Positions 11,871 through 23,994 are shown, counted from the stretch's first letter. The stretch: 64,000 nucleotides of DNA from Meandrina meandrites (GCA_963693305.1 OY855912.1:4477001-4541000), one strand, 5' to 3'. Notes: generated by a model from the sequence alone, not told the origin. Numbers and translations: made by a program.

Positions 11871-13242
11871 ACAGCTGTTAGGGGCTTAATCTATCAACCT
11901 TTCTGCGCATTAATTCAGTGTTGTTGCATGTAGGAAGACGCGATCAACTGCCAACAGAGATGAACGGGTATCATCTTTCAGGTATAGTTTGGTCTGCTTC
12001 CTTTTAACTACACGTATTAAGTCATCTGCTCATTACCATTCAAAAACCTACGTGCTTGAGAAAACAGCATGAACCTTCAGTTCCTTGAACTGGCTAATAA
12101 CATTATCTGACAGAAGCAGTTACTTGAGTATCCTTCGTAACGGTGTTTTATTAAAATGCTGCCTGACTGCAGAAAGAATGAGTGCAATGGTTAAGAAAAA
12201 TGAACGTGGAAACATTGTTCTCTAAAAGAATTAAAAACGGTCGGTTGCCAAACTGAGTAGCAATCTCAAGAGCCAGAGAAGGTTTTTTCATTTGAAATTT
12301 AATATTATTAAATACTGAATGACGATGCTTTTTCAGTAAATGACACGGGTTCGTGAACTACACTCGTTTACATTCGCACTTACATTGCCTGAAATAAGCC
12401 TCATAAGGCTAATGTCTTCCAACTTAATCAGTGATCAACACTGTATTTTTCCTGAATATATTACTTCGAAATCAACTGCGCAGATCATGATCTCATGATG
12501 TCTTCCCATATAGCAGCAAAATTCTGCCAACTCCTTCACCAATGATTTATGGATGCTCCTTAAACCTATTAAGAAAGCATGAAGTAAAGAGTTTTCAAAC
12601 TTCATATAAAAAAAACTCTCTGTACATATTTTTATCTCGTTTAAAATGAATTGGTCGAGAAAGTGCGTCGGACGCGTCATTCGATCACCCAGTGCACATT
12701 TCACATATCTGTTACCTTATTTGAGGATAAGAATTTAGAGTAAATATTTTTAACTTTATATATATTTTAATGTAAATAGTGTCCCCAATTAGTTTTTTTA
12801 AAGCTAAATGCTACTGACACTATAATAAAAGTATTGTATAATTTCAAGGCTGTAATGTATGATGTTTGTGGAAGTGAGAGGAGAGGGATTTGTTTATCAA
12901 AGGCTTAGAGCTAGATAGGGTTTGAAGGTTGGGAATTTTCTCGCCATATTCAGACTTGGAGGAAATGAATTCAAATTAAGGAGGCATCGCATTTTAGATT
13001 TACATTGGCTTTAAGGAATGTACATGCATTAAATTGAAATAGTAAAACCAATTGCATAACAAATGTCAAGATTAGAACTAGACAATATACTTTTTGCAGT
13101 TATAACGCAAATTGTTTGCCAAATGTCACGGTTTTCTTTTAATGACAAAACAGTAAAGATTATTTGTTTTCATTTAAAAGCAGTTAGTAACTATTTGCTA
13201 TTACTGAATGTTCAAGTCAATTTTTTAGATGGAAATGTACAA
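11871..13242. other. intergenic, no gene recognised
   Basis: AT-rich sequence with only short frames on both strands (for example 12435-12704 minus), none with recognisable motifs. This is where a noncoding 5' exon or intron of GPCR B could lie. Confidence 0.4.
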
Positions 13243-13490
13243 TCAGGGGCGTAGCGAAGATTTTCCAAAGGGCGGGGGGGGGGGGGGGGGACACTATGTC
13301 AAACCCAGGGCACTTACATGGTCACTGCAGATGTTCGGTCCTGAAAAGATTTATGGCATGAGGATTCTTCGAATTCGCGCTTTTTCGCCACCTGAATTAT
13401 ATGGTTTGTATGTTGTTTACTAAAAAAATCATCTCACTAAGGGGTGGGGGATCCCGGATACGCCAGGACCCCCATCCCCTAGTTGCACCC
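13243..13490. repeat. dispersed repeat with 'ggggcgtagc' end
   Basis: Begins 'caggggcgtagcgaagattt', has a poly-G run at 13273-13290, then 'aaacccagggcacttacatg' and 'gatgttcggtcctgaaa'. The same order occurs at 30827-30935 in copy C intron 2. The far end carries 'ggatcccggatacgcc', roughly complementary to the start, so it may be a small DNA transposon. Confidence 0.5.
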
Positions 13491-13500
13491 ATGGCAATAA

Positions 13501-15742
13501 TCGATAATATCAGGAGCCATAATGGTAGGAGACCGTAAGCGCGAGATCTGGCCTTGTCCCTATGATATGGGTCAAAATTTCTATTTTTAGAACAAATCGT
13601 GTCATCCCGCGAGGCGCACGCGCGTACTGCCGCGAGGATTTCGCGAGGACGTCGCGCGGAGAAATATAAACAAAACGGCGTCCAAAATAACCTCTGCAAG
13701 TGAAGTAAACACTGGCTTTCTTTCATCAGTTTCTACTCCTAATTTACGTCAAGGTCTCCTTGAGCACTTCTTTGAATGTAGCCATGAAAGTGAGGATGAT
13801 TCAAGTGATTCGGATGTCTGCAGTAGTATTTTTTTCGGACAAATCCAGTCGCGAAGACTCGTTAAACATGTCGTACGAGGAATCACACAGTGGTCAAGAC
13901 AATTTTCTAAACGTTTCACAGCGCAGCGATATGGGCAACCAAAGAATACAGAATGACAGCAAAAAAGGATGAAAACATATTTTTGCCGAAATACGATTGT
14001 ATACGCCATTTCGACCTTTTCTTGATGCTTTGTTGTAAGTTACATGTGACTTTCATATCATATAAAATTACATATATATTGCAGAATGAAAATATTTTCA
14101 TTTAAGTCACTTATCCGACTAATGCTGCTCCAAAATATTTCTTTTAGTATCCTGTATTATAATTCGCAGTGCAGCTGAAACATTGTTGAAAAGTGTGGAA
14201 AGATCGGAAACTTCCAGCAAAAGTTGTAAACAAATGAAGCAGAAGAGGATTCATTTTTTTTCGAATTAAAAAAATCTACCTATTTTTCTTCGTTTATTTT
14301 CAAGTATGAAAAAAATGCAGCATATGTGTAAACGGCTTTATCTAGTTTCGTGTGTCTAGTCTCGATGAAACCGATTCGACTTTGGCTCGCCAAGATAGCT
14401 ACCTTTCGTCTTCAATTTTGGAGCGCTTTGAAAACGCTCTTGTTACAGTAAATTATTCACACTACCCGCATTCTCAAGATTATTTAGCACCTGGAAATAA
14501 ACATGCCACGGTTAAAATTGCGGCTGAGCTTTGTATTCATGCATTTTATTTAGCAATGAATGTGGTATGTGGCGTGCCATGTTCAATTCCAGGTGCTAAA
14601 TAATCTTGAGAATGCGGCAAGTTTGAATAATTTACTGTTACCCGAGGGTTTTCAAATGGAAGACGCGGAGTAGCTATCTTGGCAAGCCAAATTCGACGCA
14701 TTTCATCGAGACTAGATTCACGAAAGTAGACAAAGCCGTTTGCATATAAACTGTATTTTCTCATACTTAAAAATATAAGAAAAAAAATCCGCAGTTTTTT
14801 TTAATTCTAATTTCCGCAACGTAAACCTCTTCCTCCTCATTTGTTTACAACTTTTGCTAGGAGTTTCCGATCTTTCCATACTTTTCAGCAACGTTTAAGT
14901 TGGCATTAAGCTTTCAAATAATTTATGGGATCTTAGCATAGCTTGAACGTTGTTGTAGCTCCCAATTATACACGAGCATAATATTTTGAAGCGAAAGTTC
15001 AACAGTCAACTGTGCAGCAATTTCTACTCAGCCGATTTCGTTGAAACTTGCTTACACTAAAAATTGGATAATTTGAACTTGTTGACTTTGATAAGAAAAA
15101 ATCTATCGTCCCGTTTAGAAAATATTCGCGTTTTTTTTTCATAAATATATTTTTTTCAAAAGCGCTAATATCTCGTGATCGTTTGCCTTGTTTGCTCTTT
15201 ATTTTAAAGCTTTATAAAATTTGAACATTTGTTTTTTTTCGATTGCTAAAAATCAGAAAAATCGGGTGAGGTTTACATGCCCAAAGCTTGATTTAGAAAA
15301 GAGAACCTCCGTTCCCCAGAAATAGCCGCGGGCCATCTTAACCAAAGTACAATCCAAATGTAAACAAGTCATGGTGAATTATCTTACTGAGAAAACTTCT
15401 CTAGATTAGTCCTGTGCTTAACTGACAAAAAATCCAGGAGACGAATTTAGCACGATACGGAAGCTGCATAGCCTAATGTATAAATAGCGTCCGTAAAAAA
15501 TTTACGGTTCACAGAACGACTGATTAATTTTTCGTTCTCAAGTCAAGTCGTTCTCTCAGAGTCTTTTGCGGCAGATTTACCGGCGAATCACATGATACTA
15601 GTCACGCAACTCCGGCAACATCGACGCGAGAACCCACGCATCCGCGCGTGTCTGCCTGTTCTAAAAATATAAAAATTGTCTCGTATCATAGGGTGCGTGG
15701 ATGTCGCGCTTACGGTCTCCTCCCATTATGGCTCCTGATAAT
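13501..15742. mobile_element. 2.2-kb DNA transposon-like element with internal giant hairpin
   Basis: The outer termini are inverted. The left end at about 13508 reads 'tatcaggagccataatgg' and the right end at 15723-15740 is its complement. Homology continues inward through 'gaccgtaagcgcg' and a roughly 100-base stretch near 13570-13620 against 15650-15705. Inside, 14180-14500 and 14590-14900 form a second pair of inverted arms around a loop of about 100 bases, with shared 'gaatgcgg' and 'cttgagaatgcgg' strings. No transposase is visible. The structure suggests a composite of two non-autonomous elements. Confidence 0.65.
13591..13956 (+). other. stop-free frame without ATG inside the element
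   Basis: 121 codons are open between TAG at 13588 and TGA at 13954, with no in-frame ATG. The translation looks protein-like in the middle: a leucine- and serine-rich stretch, then an acidic run containing SHESEDDSSDSD, then a basic segment with WSRQFSKRF. It could be a transposase-gene remnant, a captured exon, or chance. I do not recognise the family. Confidence 0.25.
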
Positions 15743-15889
15743 ATTATAATCTTTTGTTTTGAATTTGTTGTTTAAAACTTTACCGGTTTTCAACCCTCAG
15801 TCCCTGGTCGCCTGTTCCTGGTCCCTAGTCCATGGTCTCTGCATGGTCTCTGTTTTTTCTTTTTTTTTATCTTTACCTTTTATTCTTGG

Positions 15890-16300
15890 TTTTCACGTGA
15901 CGTCATCAAAATCCTAAAATCCAGAATCGCACGACCCCTGAGTTTTTATCCTTCACTGCCTATTATAAGGCCATAATATATATGATCTTTTTGGAGGTTT
16001 TTAGCTCGATAGCATCCGCCATCTTTAAGATAGAACATTTTGAATTTCGGAGTTTAACGCCACACGACATCAAAATGGCCGCCAGAAGGCTGTCACGTAT
16101 GTTTAAAAATGCCTCATTCCGTGATTTTTAACAAATTGAACAGTTGACGTTTTGGGAGAGGTGTTTCTGTGAATTTTTACCTGTTCATGAAGGTGAAGTG
16201 ACCGCTTTTTATAGCAGAAATGAATTCCAGATGTTTTCATCGATTTCCTACCGCCATGGCGTTTCCATATTGTGCTCTGTAAAGTTTTGTGGAACATTTT
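15890..16300. repeat. dispersed repeat family R1, copy 1
   Basis: About 400 bases recur at 19420-19830 in the same orientation. Shared strings include 'aatccagaatcg', 'gaatttcggagttt', 'atggccgccagaaggctgtc', 'tagcagaa' and 'gaattccagatgttttcat'. One copy lies just upstream of GPCR B exon 1 and the other in its intron 2. Noncoding. Confidence 0.7.
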
Positions 16301-16580
16301 GACGGATAACTCGAGTACGGAATATCGTACAAACCCGAGACTTGGACCAACAGAATATCTGGTAGTTTTCTACAACCTGTAATATTCTCGTTTTATTTTA
16401 CTTAATAGTTTTGGATTTACTTTTCTGCGGCGTGACAATGAAAACCAGCAATACATTATCCCTTATTATCTCTTTACTTTACTCCCCTCATCACTTATAG
16501 TTCATGAAAGCTTTACGAATCCTGATGGTGTTTTTTTTTATCCAGGTAACGGAACTAAATAAGACTGACACTCTTCGATC

Positions 16581-19500
16581 ATGTCCGAACCTGCTGGTGT
16601 TCCCCTAACCATAGTACTTTTCATAATGGTCATTGTAAATATCATTGGGAATTCTCTTGTTTGTTTGATCATAAAGAGAAATCGGGATATGAGGTATGTC
16701 AAGAGTAAAATTATTAACAATTGTATTTCTAGAAGCTATAATATAATAACATTTCTTAATGCAAGTTCATGTGCGTATGCTTGTTGAAGATCAAAACATT
16801 TGTTGAAAATAACATGAATTCTTAATTCTATACTGTTAGCATGCATGTTACAATAAGAATAGTTTTCTTACCAATTGGACCAAGAGCAGGTCCCGGTTTT
16901 ACGAAATCACAATTTTATTGAGACACTTCGCTTATGGTGCGCCTACCCCCGATAAGAGGATGCACGAAAAAAATCATATCTTATTTTTTATGATATGAAA
17001 CAAGTTGATTTTAGCCATAAAACAAAGTTCATTTCTTTATACAGAGCTTACAACCTTCCCAGATTAATACCTCCGGCCCTGGTGAACCACCGACAATACG
17101 ACAGAGGTTCTCGTGCAGTAACACTCGTCTGTATTATTACTTGTCGTGCATGCACTCCGCCATGCATTGGCGAAGCAGGACGAAGGCTTGCATGGTGACA
17201 GGCGCTGCGATTTTTTGAAAGAAAAGAGACCTGCACGTCGAGAAACATTTCTTTCCCCTGGTCACACAGCAGATGACGATAGTGCCTGTTGTGCGATCAG
17301 GCCTAACGGACATCATTTGAATAAAATGATGCGCGCTCATTTTAAAGGCTACTTTCACTAATGAAGGGACAGTAGTCCTGAAACGTCTGGAATTTATTAA
17401 ACTTTTAGCGCTAGAGAACGAAAACACGATTATCAATCCATGAACTCGTGAAAATTATAAAGTTGTTACTGTCTCATTTGACATTTTTTCTCTTGCTACT
17501 TTCAGTAGTCATAATGTCTACCATATATCGGCCAATTTTATTACATCTCGCTTAATGAAATCATGACAAATGCAATACATTATCTTTTTGTATTTCATCA
17601 TTTCCAAGAAATGTCCGTTAACAGGCTAAATTTTGTCAGTATTTATGGTTTTGAAAAGTATAAGCAAAAGCTTTTTACTTGCTCAATCGACTGACTGCAC
17701 GCTTTTATTAATGAAAACAGCCATTTTTCAGTGAAAAGATTGTCACTTGCTATTTCACTGTAATTCATCACAATTCTCGTAAATATCATGAAAAGTTCAC
17801 TCGTAAACTAAAATGCTAGTGCTTTATACTTAAATAATTACTCTACTATTTCTAACAGTTAATCTTTATTTATCATATCATATTCAATACCACAGGATTC
17901 CCAGGAATTATCTACTTATGAACCTGGCAGCAGCGGATATCCTTTATGCCACGTTTATTGCCCCAAAACTATTTTTCAAGTTCTCTTTCACCCACCATGC
18001 AGGCGGGATGACTGGTACAGTTTTATGCAAACTTCTGACAGACGGAACTATCGCGTGGGTTGGAGGAGTTTCCGCAATTGTCACTTTGGTTGTAGTCGCC
18101 GTTGAACGATATTTTGCAGTAATGTATCCCCATGGTAACAAATGGAAACTTACCAAGGCTAAACTGAAGGTGTGTAACTGACAAACTTAACTCGCGCTCT
18201 GATTGGTTCATAGAATTATCTTCAAATTATTTTGCTTGACGTCAATAATATATTTTTGCCGGCTTGTTATTTCACTGGCCCACTAGCTTGACCGTTCACA
18301 TAGCCACGAATTTGCTCCTAAACTGGAATATTCAATCAGAACAGGCTTCAATTGAACTATGAATCAAAGCGGAGTGTAATGAAAAACAGCGCGCACGTTG
18401 GTCGGAATTTGGTCGAAACTCAAAAATCGCTACGGCACGTGAAATAAACGGCACGCAATGCATGCAGAAGCAATGACGTTTCACAAGGGGTCTTTAAGAA
18501 TTTTCAGGAAATTTGACAGAAAATTTCAAGAAAGTTAATAAAAATAGCTGACAACTTCTGTGTTGAATGATTGTTCGACAAAAGTTGCGTTATGTTGCAG
18601 GGAGATATCTGATACTGACGACATATCATACAAGGTCAAGCGCTGTCTTGAAATTGATGAGCCCTTTTGTTTTAAAAAAAATTAAAGATTTCTGTTTACT
18701 AAATCTTATAAAACACATCAAATATAATTAGTCTCTTTCACTTATACTTAGAATTAGTCCTTTCTAACTGCCCGGGAGTATTTTGCTTTAAGTTCTATGC
18801 AGTGCTTTCTTGTTGAGTTAAACATGATTTCTTTTCTACTGACGTTTATTCCTGAACAACTCCTGTGTTGAATGACTGTTTGACAAAAGCTGTGTTATCT
18901 TGTAGCGCGACATCCGATACTGACGACATACGATACAAGGTCAAACGCTGTCTTGAAAATGTTTAGCCCTTTTCTTTTAAAAAATGTAAAGATTTCTGTT
19001 TACTAAACCTAATAAAACACATCAAATATAATTTATGTCTTTCGTTTATACATAGAATCAGTCCTTTCTAACTGCCCGGGAGTATTTTGCTTTGAGTTCT
19101 ACGCCGTGATTTCTTGTTGAGTTTTACTTGAATTCTTTTCTACTGACGTTTATCCCTGAAGTTAGTTCCAAATTCTATTCGGTTCTAGAAAGATCGGTCG
19201 ATTGCAACAGGCAACAGGTCCCGTCCGTCCACTCGCACGACGACAAGAACAAGAACACAAACCATGCACCTAGTTCCCAATGCTCTTCGGTTCAATTCAG
19301 GGAGTAATCGCGCTCACACCGTAACACCAAAAATTCCATAAATTCCATCGCTTTTTCGCTTTACAGCATTAACCGATGACGTCATTATATGACGTCATCG
19401 CTTAAAAAAGATCAATTCTTAGCGACGCCATCAAAATTCTAAAATCCAGAATCGTAAGACCCCTGACTTTTAATCCTTCACTGGCTATTAGAAATCCTTA

Positions 19501-22500
19501 ATATATATCTTGTTAAATGTTTTTAGCACGATAACATCCACCGCCTATACGGATAGAGCATTTTGAATTTCGGAGTTTCACGCAACACGACATCAAGATG
19601 GCCGCCAGAAGGCTGTCATGAAGTATGCATAGAAATAAGCCTCATCCCGTGATTTTTAACAATCTGAAAAGTTGAGGTTTTGCGAGAAGTGTTTATGTGA
19701 ATGTCTACTTGTTCATGACGGTGAACTGACCGATTTTTATAGCAGAAGTGAATTCCAGATGTTTTCATTGATTTCCGGCCGCCATGTCGGTGCCCCTCTG
19801 CATGAGCACCAACATGGCGTTTCCATACTGTGCTCTGTAATATTCTTGATTTTTTTTGACTCAATGTTTTGGATTAACTTTTTGCGGCGTGACAGTGTAA
19901 ACCAGCAATACAAAAAAAAAATATATCTTATGACATAAACATTGATGACGTTACAATTGGCTTGATGTTCCTTCCGACAGATATCAAAAAGGTCCATTTT
20001 GGCAGCTGCAAAAATGTTAATAATTTCCAACCTCGTTCCCTCTTCGTGGGTGGCGAGAAGGGAAAAGCCCTGGGAACGAGGTTGAATAATTTCCCATGAA
20101 TAAATATTTCGAGGTTTACACTTTACAATTTCAGGTGATTATTCCTGGCAGTTGGCTCTTCGCCTCGATACTCAATATCCCCGAATTCCTTGTTAAGGAC
20201 ATCGAGAAGGTAGAGAGCGAGATCGTCTGCGTGTTTATCTGGCCTAAGGATTGGATGGCTAAGGCTAATAGTCTAACAGGGTTGGTCGTGGTAGCTCTTT
20301 CCATCGTACTGATGATTGCGTTGTACTCCAGAGTTGTGTACACGTTGTGGTTTAAACGTTACGACGACAATCAACTCACGCACCAACAAAAAGTGAGTGT
20401 TTCACATAGAACCTAATAAGATTTTTCAGTCTCTTCTTGTCATAGGCTCTCGTTAGTTGCTCTAAAAACATTCTCGATAGGAAACTTTGCTTGTTATATT
20501 TTATAGGTGTAATATATGATATTTTATATAAAATTCTAACAAATCCGCAACCTCGTTCCCAGGGTCTCTCTCTCCCCGCCCCCAAGAGCGAGAGAAGAGA
20601 GACCCTGGTTTGGTCTGGTCACGTGTCTGCTAGATTCTAGCAGATTACAAATAAACAACATGGGGGAGGGGCACATAAGTGTCATGTTTGTCGCTACCTA
20701 GCCCAGGGGAGAGTGGAAAGTGTTGTCGGATCGTGCGTGTCCGTGGCGAGTACTTTCGCGATTCTACAACAAATGTCGAGTTTGTTGACCGTCTCCTAGT
20801 GTAAATTCAAATTGCTGCAGGCTGTGTAAATCGGTTGGCGACTTATCCTGCTCAAAGGATATATTTGCAAAAGGAAATCGCGCACTGCTCGAAATTATAA
20901 TAGGGGTGACAGACCTAGACGACTCCTTCGTGACATATGTATATTTGCCGTATTATATTAGATTCGGTGTTTCGGTCTTTTTGCTTCTCACTTGTTTCTG
21001 AAGGGCACTACATGCTCTAGCTCTGTGATTTACCACATGTTTCGCTTGTGTGGTTTCTTTTGGCTCTGAACCATATAGCGGCATAATACAACACGCAAAA
21101 CAGTCAACAAATTTGCGCGTGTGAGATTTCAAATCTTTATTTGAATCATGTGGTGCTAGAACGTAACACAACGTACAAGGGAGGTAAAACCTAAACATCG
21201 AGCTCAAGAGACAAAAAGCTCGATCAAAGTAATGCAATAAGCATAATCTCTACAACACAAAATGTGTCTCTTAAATCAACATTTAGCTTTCTCGACGTAA
21301 AGCTACAACGGTCTCTGGTGAAGCCGGACAAAGATAAATATGTGCGGATCAGGTATTGCATTTAATGCAAGTAATCAACATTTTCACGGAATATTTCAGA
21401 CCTTGTCCTTCAAAAGCGACCACTTTCACAGCTTTAAGCATATCTTGCAAATAGAAATGATCCAAAAGAAACCGCATTAGCCAAACATGTGGCAAATAAC
21501 AGAGCGAGAGCACGCTGGAGGCGTCAAACGCTATAAACAGGAAACCGTGGAGACCTATGACCTCAAGACATTTGCAAGGCCACAGTCTTGCGGCTCAATT
21601 TAACTTATACTGCCTCCAAGTATTACAACATATAGAACCCTTCAGAAACAAGTGAGAAGCAAAAAGGTCGAAAGACCGAATTTTATGTAATACGTCAAAT
21701 ATACAAATGTCACGAACTGTAAAATGGCAACATCTCATCGACGATAAATTGCCTCAAGGCACATCACTTGCTTGACCTTTAAATTTGCGTTCGAATAGAT
21801 ACTATCAGAAGTCCATTACTAGAAGTCTACATCTCTGGTAATAGGCTTTGAGATATGTCTTTCGCGTGTACCTCGCGTTCCTCGCGTGTAGGCTATTTTT
21901 AGAACAGCTTTGCCGCGAACAAGTAGCCAATCACATTGAAGTATTTTGTAATTCGCGCCTTTGATTGGTTGAACAAATTTTTGAAGAAAAGCAGAACTGC
22001 AGAGGGCGAGTGACCTCGAGCGAACGGCATTACGAAATTTCTGTTTGTTGGTCATCGTAATTTCCGTTTTGTGAGAATTAAATCGTCCGGACAAGAATCA
22101 TCAGGCCATCTTTCATCGATGACGATAGCATCGAAGTTGTAAAAATTCGGAGCATCCAAATAAGCGAGAGGACCTCAGTGTTTTGGAGTCAGAATACGAA
22201 ATGGCAGCGGGCAAGATAGACTAATTCCGAGTCAAATTCAAAATGCGAAGACACTTAAGATTAATGGTACTCTCAAGATGAAGACAGGCATTAAGAGAGC
22301 AAGTGCATTTTGGCACAGGTTCGGTTCTATTTTGAAAAACAAAACCGTGGTCCCTGAAGCGCTCAACATCGAGCGCGGAATGAACAGAATGAAGTTTGAT
22401 TCGTTTGAGAACAACATTCAGAGAAAACGACAAGTTTGGCGAGTTTCGCATGTTTTTGGAATTATATAAAGGACGGCATGAAAACAAAAGACTGACTAAG

Positions 22501-23994
22501 GTAATGTACTTGTTTTAATATGAATAGAAATACGAGTTTAATTCATCGAACAATGATGATTTCATTCACATCCGTCAAAAGTTTAATTCAAGTTGTGCTT
22601 CTCGAGCACTTCGCAGTGTGCAGCTATTGTGTTGTGTATGTTGTTCAGTATTTTAACACGAGGATATGCTGTACAAAATAAAGACACACTTAACTACTAA
22701 AAGTTTGGGGAACTTCTGTTCATTAATTCTCTCGTAAATTATAAAAAGTCGACCTGTTTGTTTTGTGAGTTTGTCTACGGAAACCCGGCGACGGGTTGCT
22801 TTTTCACTCGCCTTCAAATACCACTGAACAGACGTTTGAAATCACTATCTACGATACTACTTCTGTCGAAATGTGAGAATTAAAGAGAATGGCCTGTCAA
22901 GTGTTTTGATGTGATTTGGTTTATTTCACCTGCCACTTTCCAAAATATTCGGCCGCAACTTAGAACTCCAATCGTGTCGAAATAGTGGGTTACGTCATTT
23001 TCTCGCGAGACATCAGTTTCTAAAAATAGCCTACACGCGAAAGACATAGCACGCGCCCCAATACCAGATGTAGACTTCTAGTTATGGACTTCTGATACTA
23101 TTTGAAATGACAGCCTGAAGGCCGCTATAAAGTATGACACGTAATAGCGGTACGGTCGTAGCACGTATGATAGCCTAGCTTTGGAATCGACAAAAGACAC
23201 CGCGACAAAATACTTGATGTTAGAGGACCCCTCCCTGATGTTTTCAATTCTCCGAAAGGCACGTGACCAGACCAAACCAGGGTCTCTCTTCTCTCGCTCT
23301 GGGGGGCGGGGAGAGAGAGACCCTGGGAACGAGGTTGACAAATCCGAAGTAAAAGAGCTCCAACAGTAAACGCTTTGGCATAATGTCCAGTCATTTCTTT
23401 CAATTAATTGTTACTCCAATCGTACACTTTATCGTCATCATTAAATAAGCATCATTAAATAATCATAATCATTATCGTTATTATCATTTTCATTATCACT
23501 ATCGTTATGGTTATCATTATCATTATAATTATTATCTTTATTTGCTGTGCGGGTTCTATTACAAACTGAACATACGCAATACGGTGAAGCTACTATCCGA
23601 CAATTTTGTGATTCAGTTATTTACATCTCTCTATACACAGGGTGTTCTTAGGGTGCGGAAGCGAGTCACAGTTATGCTCGTTACTGTCACTGCCATATTT
23701 GGAATCTGCTGGGGTACGGACTCCGTTATCTACTTCTTGAATTGTGTTAAATCCTGCAAAATTGGTCTAGTCCTAGAAGCAATTACTGACACGATGGTCC
23801 TGTTCAATTCTGCTGCCAACCCGTTTGTATACGCTCTGTTTAACCAGCAATTTAGGAAGAAAATGAAAGGAATGTTATGCTGCGCTGGTTCCTCTACACA
23901 CGAGGTTCATCCTTGGCCGGAAGCGCTGGACATAGCGGCTTGCAGACAACACCACCCACCCCACTCACACGCAGCACAATGTTCCTCAGAGTGA
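16581..23994 (+). CDS. class A rhodopsin-like GPCR, copy B (4 coding exons)
   Basis: Paralogue of copy A with identical intron phases. Exons: 16581-16693, 17896-18169, 20135-20392, 23641-23994; GT-AG introns; 332 residues. Hallmarks kept: GN in TM1, LAAAD in TM2, a Cys before TM3 and one in the second extracellular loop, ERY after TM3, FGICWG in TM6, NPFVY in TM7, and CC after helix 8. Exon 2 has one extra residue and exon 1 one fewer than copy A. A possible noncoding 5' exon would join at the acceptor AG 16544-16545, followed by a leader like that of copy A. Intron 2 (2.0 kb) and intron 3 (3.2 kb) are filled with repeats. In the C-terminal tail (about residues 311-328) a one-base insertion and a later one-base deletion change the frame relative to A and C, yet the final CSSE and stop are restored. 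It looks intact and functional; the ligand is unknown. Confidence 0.88.
18550..19158. repeat. tandem pair of about 305-bp repeats (family R2)
   Basis: Copy 1 spans about 18550-18855 and copy 2 about 18856-19158, head to tail. Shared strings include 'gatactgacgacata.gata', 'caaggtcaa.cgctgtcttga', 'aagatttctgtttactaaa' and 'ctaactgcccgggagtattt'. A third copy is at 60926-61205. Noncoding; lies in intron 2 of GPCR B. Confidence 0.75.
19160..19418. repeat. repeat R2 downstream segment
   Basis: Continues the R2 element: 'agatcggtcgattgcaacag', 'gtccactcgcacgacgac', 'ccattgctcttcggttcaat'-like and 'ccgatgacgtcatta' all recur, in the same order, at 61212-61508. R2 is therefore one dispersed element of at least 0.6 kb, with its first part duplicated here. 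The end carries the palindrome 'atgacgtcat'. Confidence 0.65.
19420..19860. repeat. dispersed repeat family R1, copy 2
   Basis: Second copy of the repeat at 15890-16300, directly following an R2 element in intron 2 of GPCR B. It has a small internal inverted motif that copy 1 lacks ('catgtcggtgcccctctgca' against 'tgcatgagcaccaacatg'). Confidence 0.7.
20028..20084. mobile_element. 57-bp minimal DNA transposon, 9-bp target duplication
   Basis: Starts 'caacctcgttccc' and ends with the exact complement 'gggaacgaggttg'. It is flanked on both sides by the direct 9-mer 'aataatttc' (20019-20027 and 20085-20093), the signature of a transposition event. Its ends match those of the 2.8-kb element at 20548-23337. 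It lies in intron 2 of GPCR B, 50 bases before exon 3. Confidence 0.8.
20928..21715. mobile_element. inner inverted-repeat segment
   Basis: Positions 20930-21020 and about 21620-21715 are reverse complements ('ggtctttttgcttctcactt' against 'aagtgagaagcaaaaaggtc'). Further complementary pieces lie closer to the centre (near 21030 and 21480). It forms a long imperfect hairpin inside the 2.8-kb element, probably a nested foldback element or an inward extension of the host element's own arms. Noncoding. Confidence 0.5.
21805..23095. mobile_element. 1.3-kb nested TIR element
   Basis: The left end 'tcagaagtccattactagaa' with 'gtctacatct' and the right end 'gtagacttctagttatggac' with 'ttctga' are inverted repeats of about 40 bases. 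A further complementary stretch ('cgtgtaggctatttttagaa' near 21883 against 23015-23040) lies inside. TA dinucleotides flank both ends (21803-21804 and 23096-23097), as expected for Tc1/mariner-type or similar MITEs. No transposase is seen. Confidence 0.65.

Larger units (their letters stand above)
20548..23337. mobile_element. 2.8-kb non-autonomous DNA transposon in GPCR B intron 3
   Basis: The terminal inverted repeats run about 75 bases. They begin 'caacctcgttcccagggtct' and include a GC-rich segment, 'gagcgagagaagagagaccc' and 'tggtctggtcacgtg'; the right end (about 23262-23337) is the complement. The flanks are the direct 9-mer 'acaaatccg' at 20539-20547 and 23338-23346. No transposase is visible. 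The interior carries at least two other inverted-repeat elements (20928-21715 and 21805-23095). TSDs of 8-9 bp occur in MULE, Merlin and P-type elements; I cannot choose among them. Confidence 0.8.

Noticed and set aside
19737..20030. 97-codon minus-strand frame in GPCR B intron 2
   Set aside because: It covers repeat R1 and the edge of the 57-bp transposon, with no motif.
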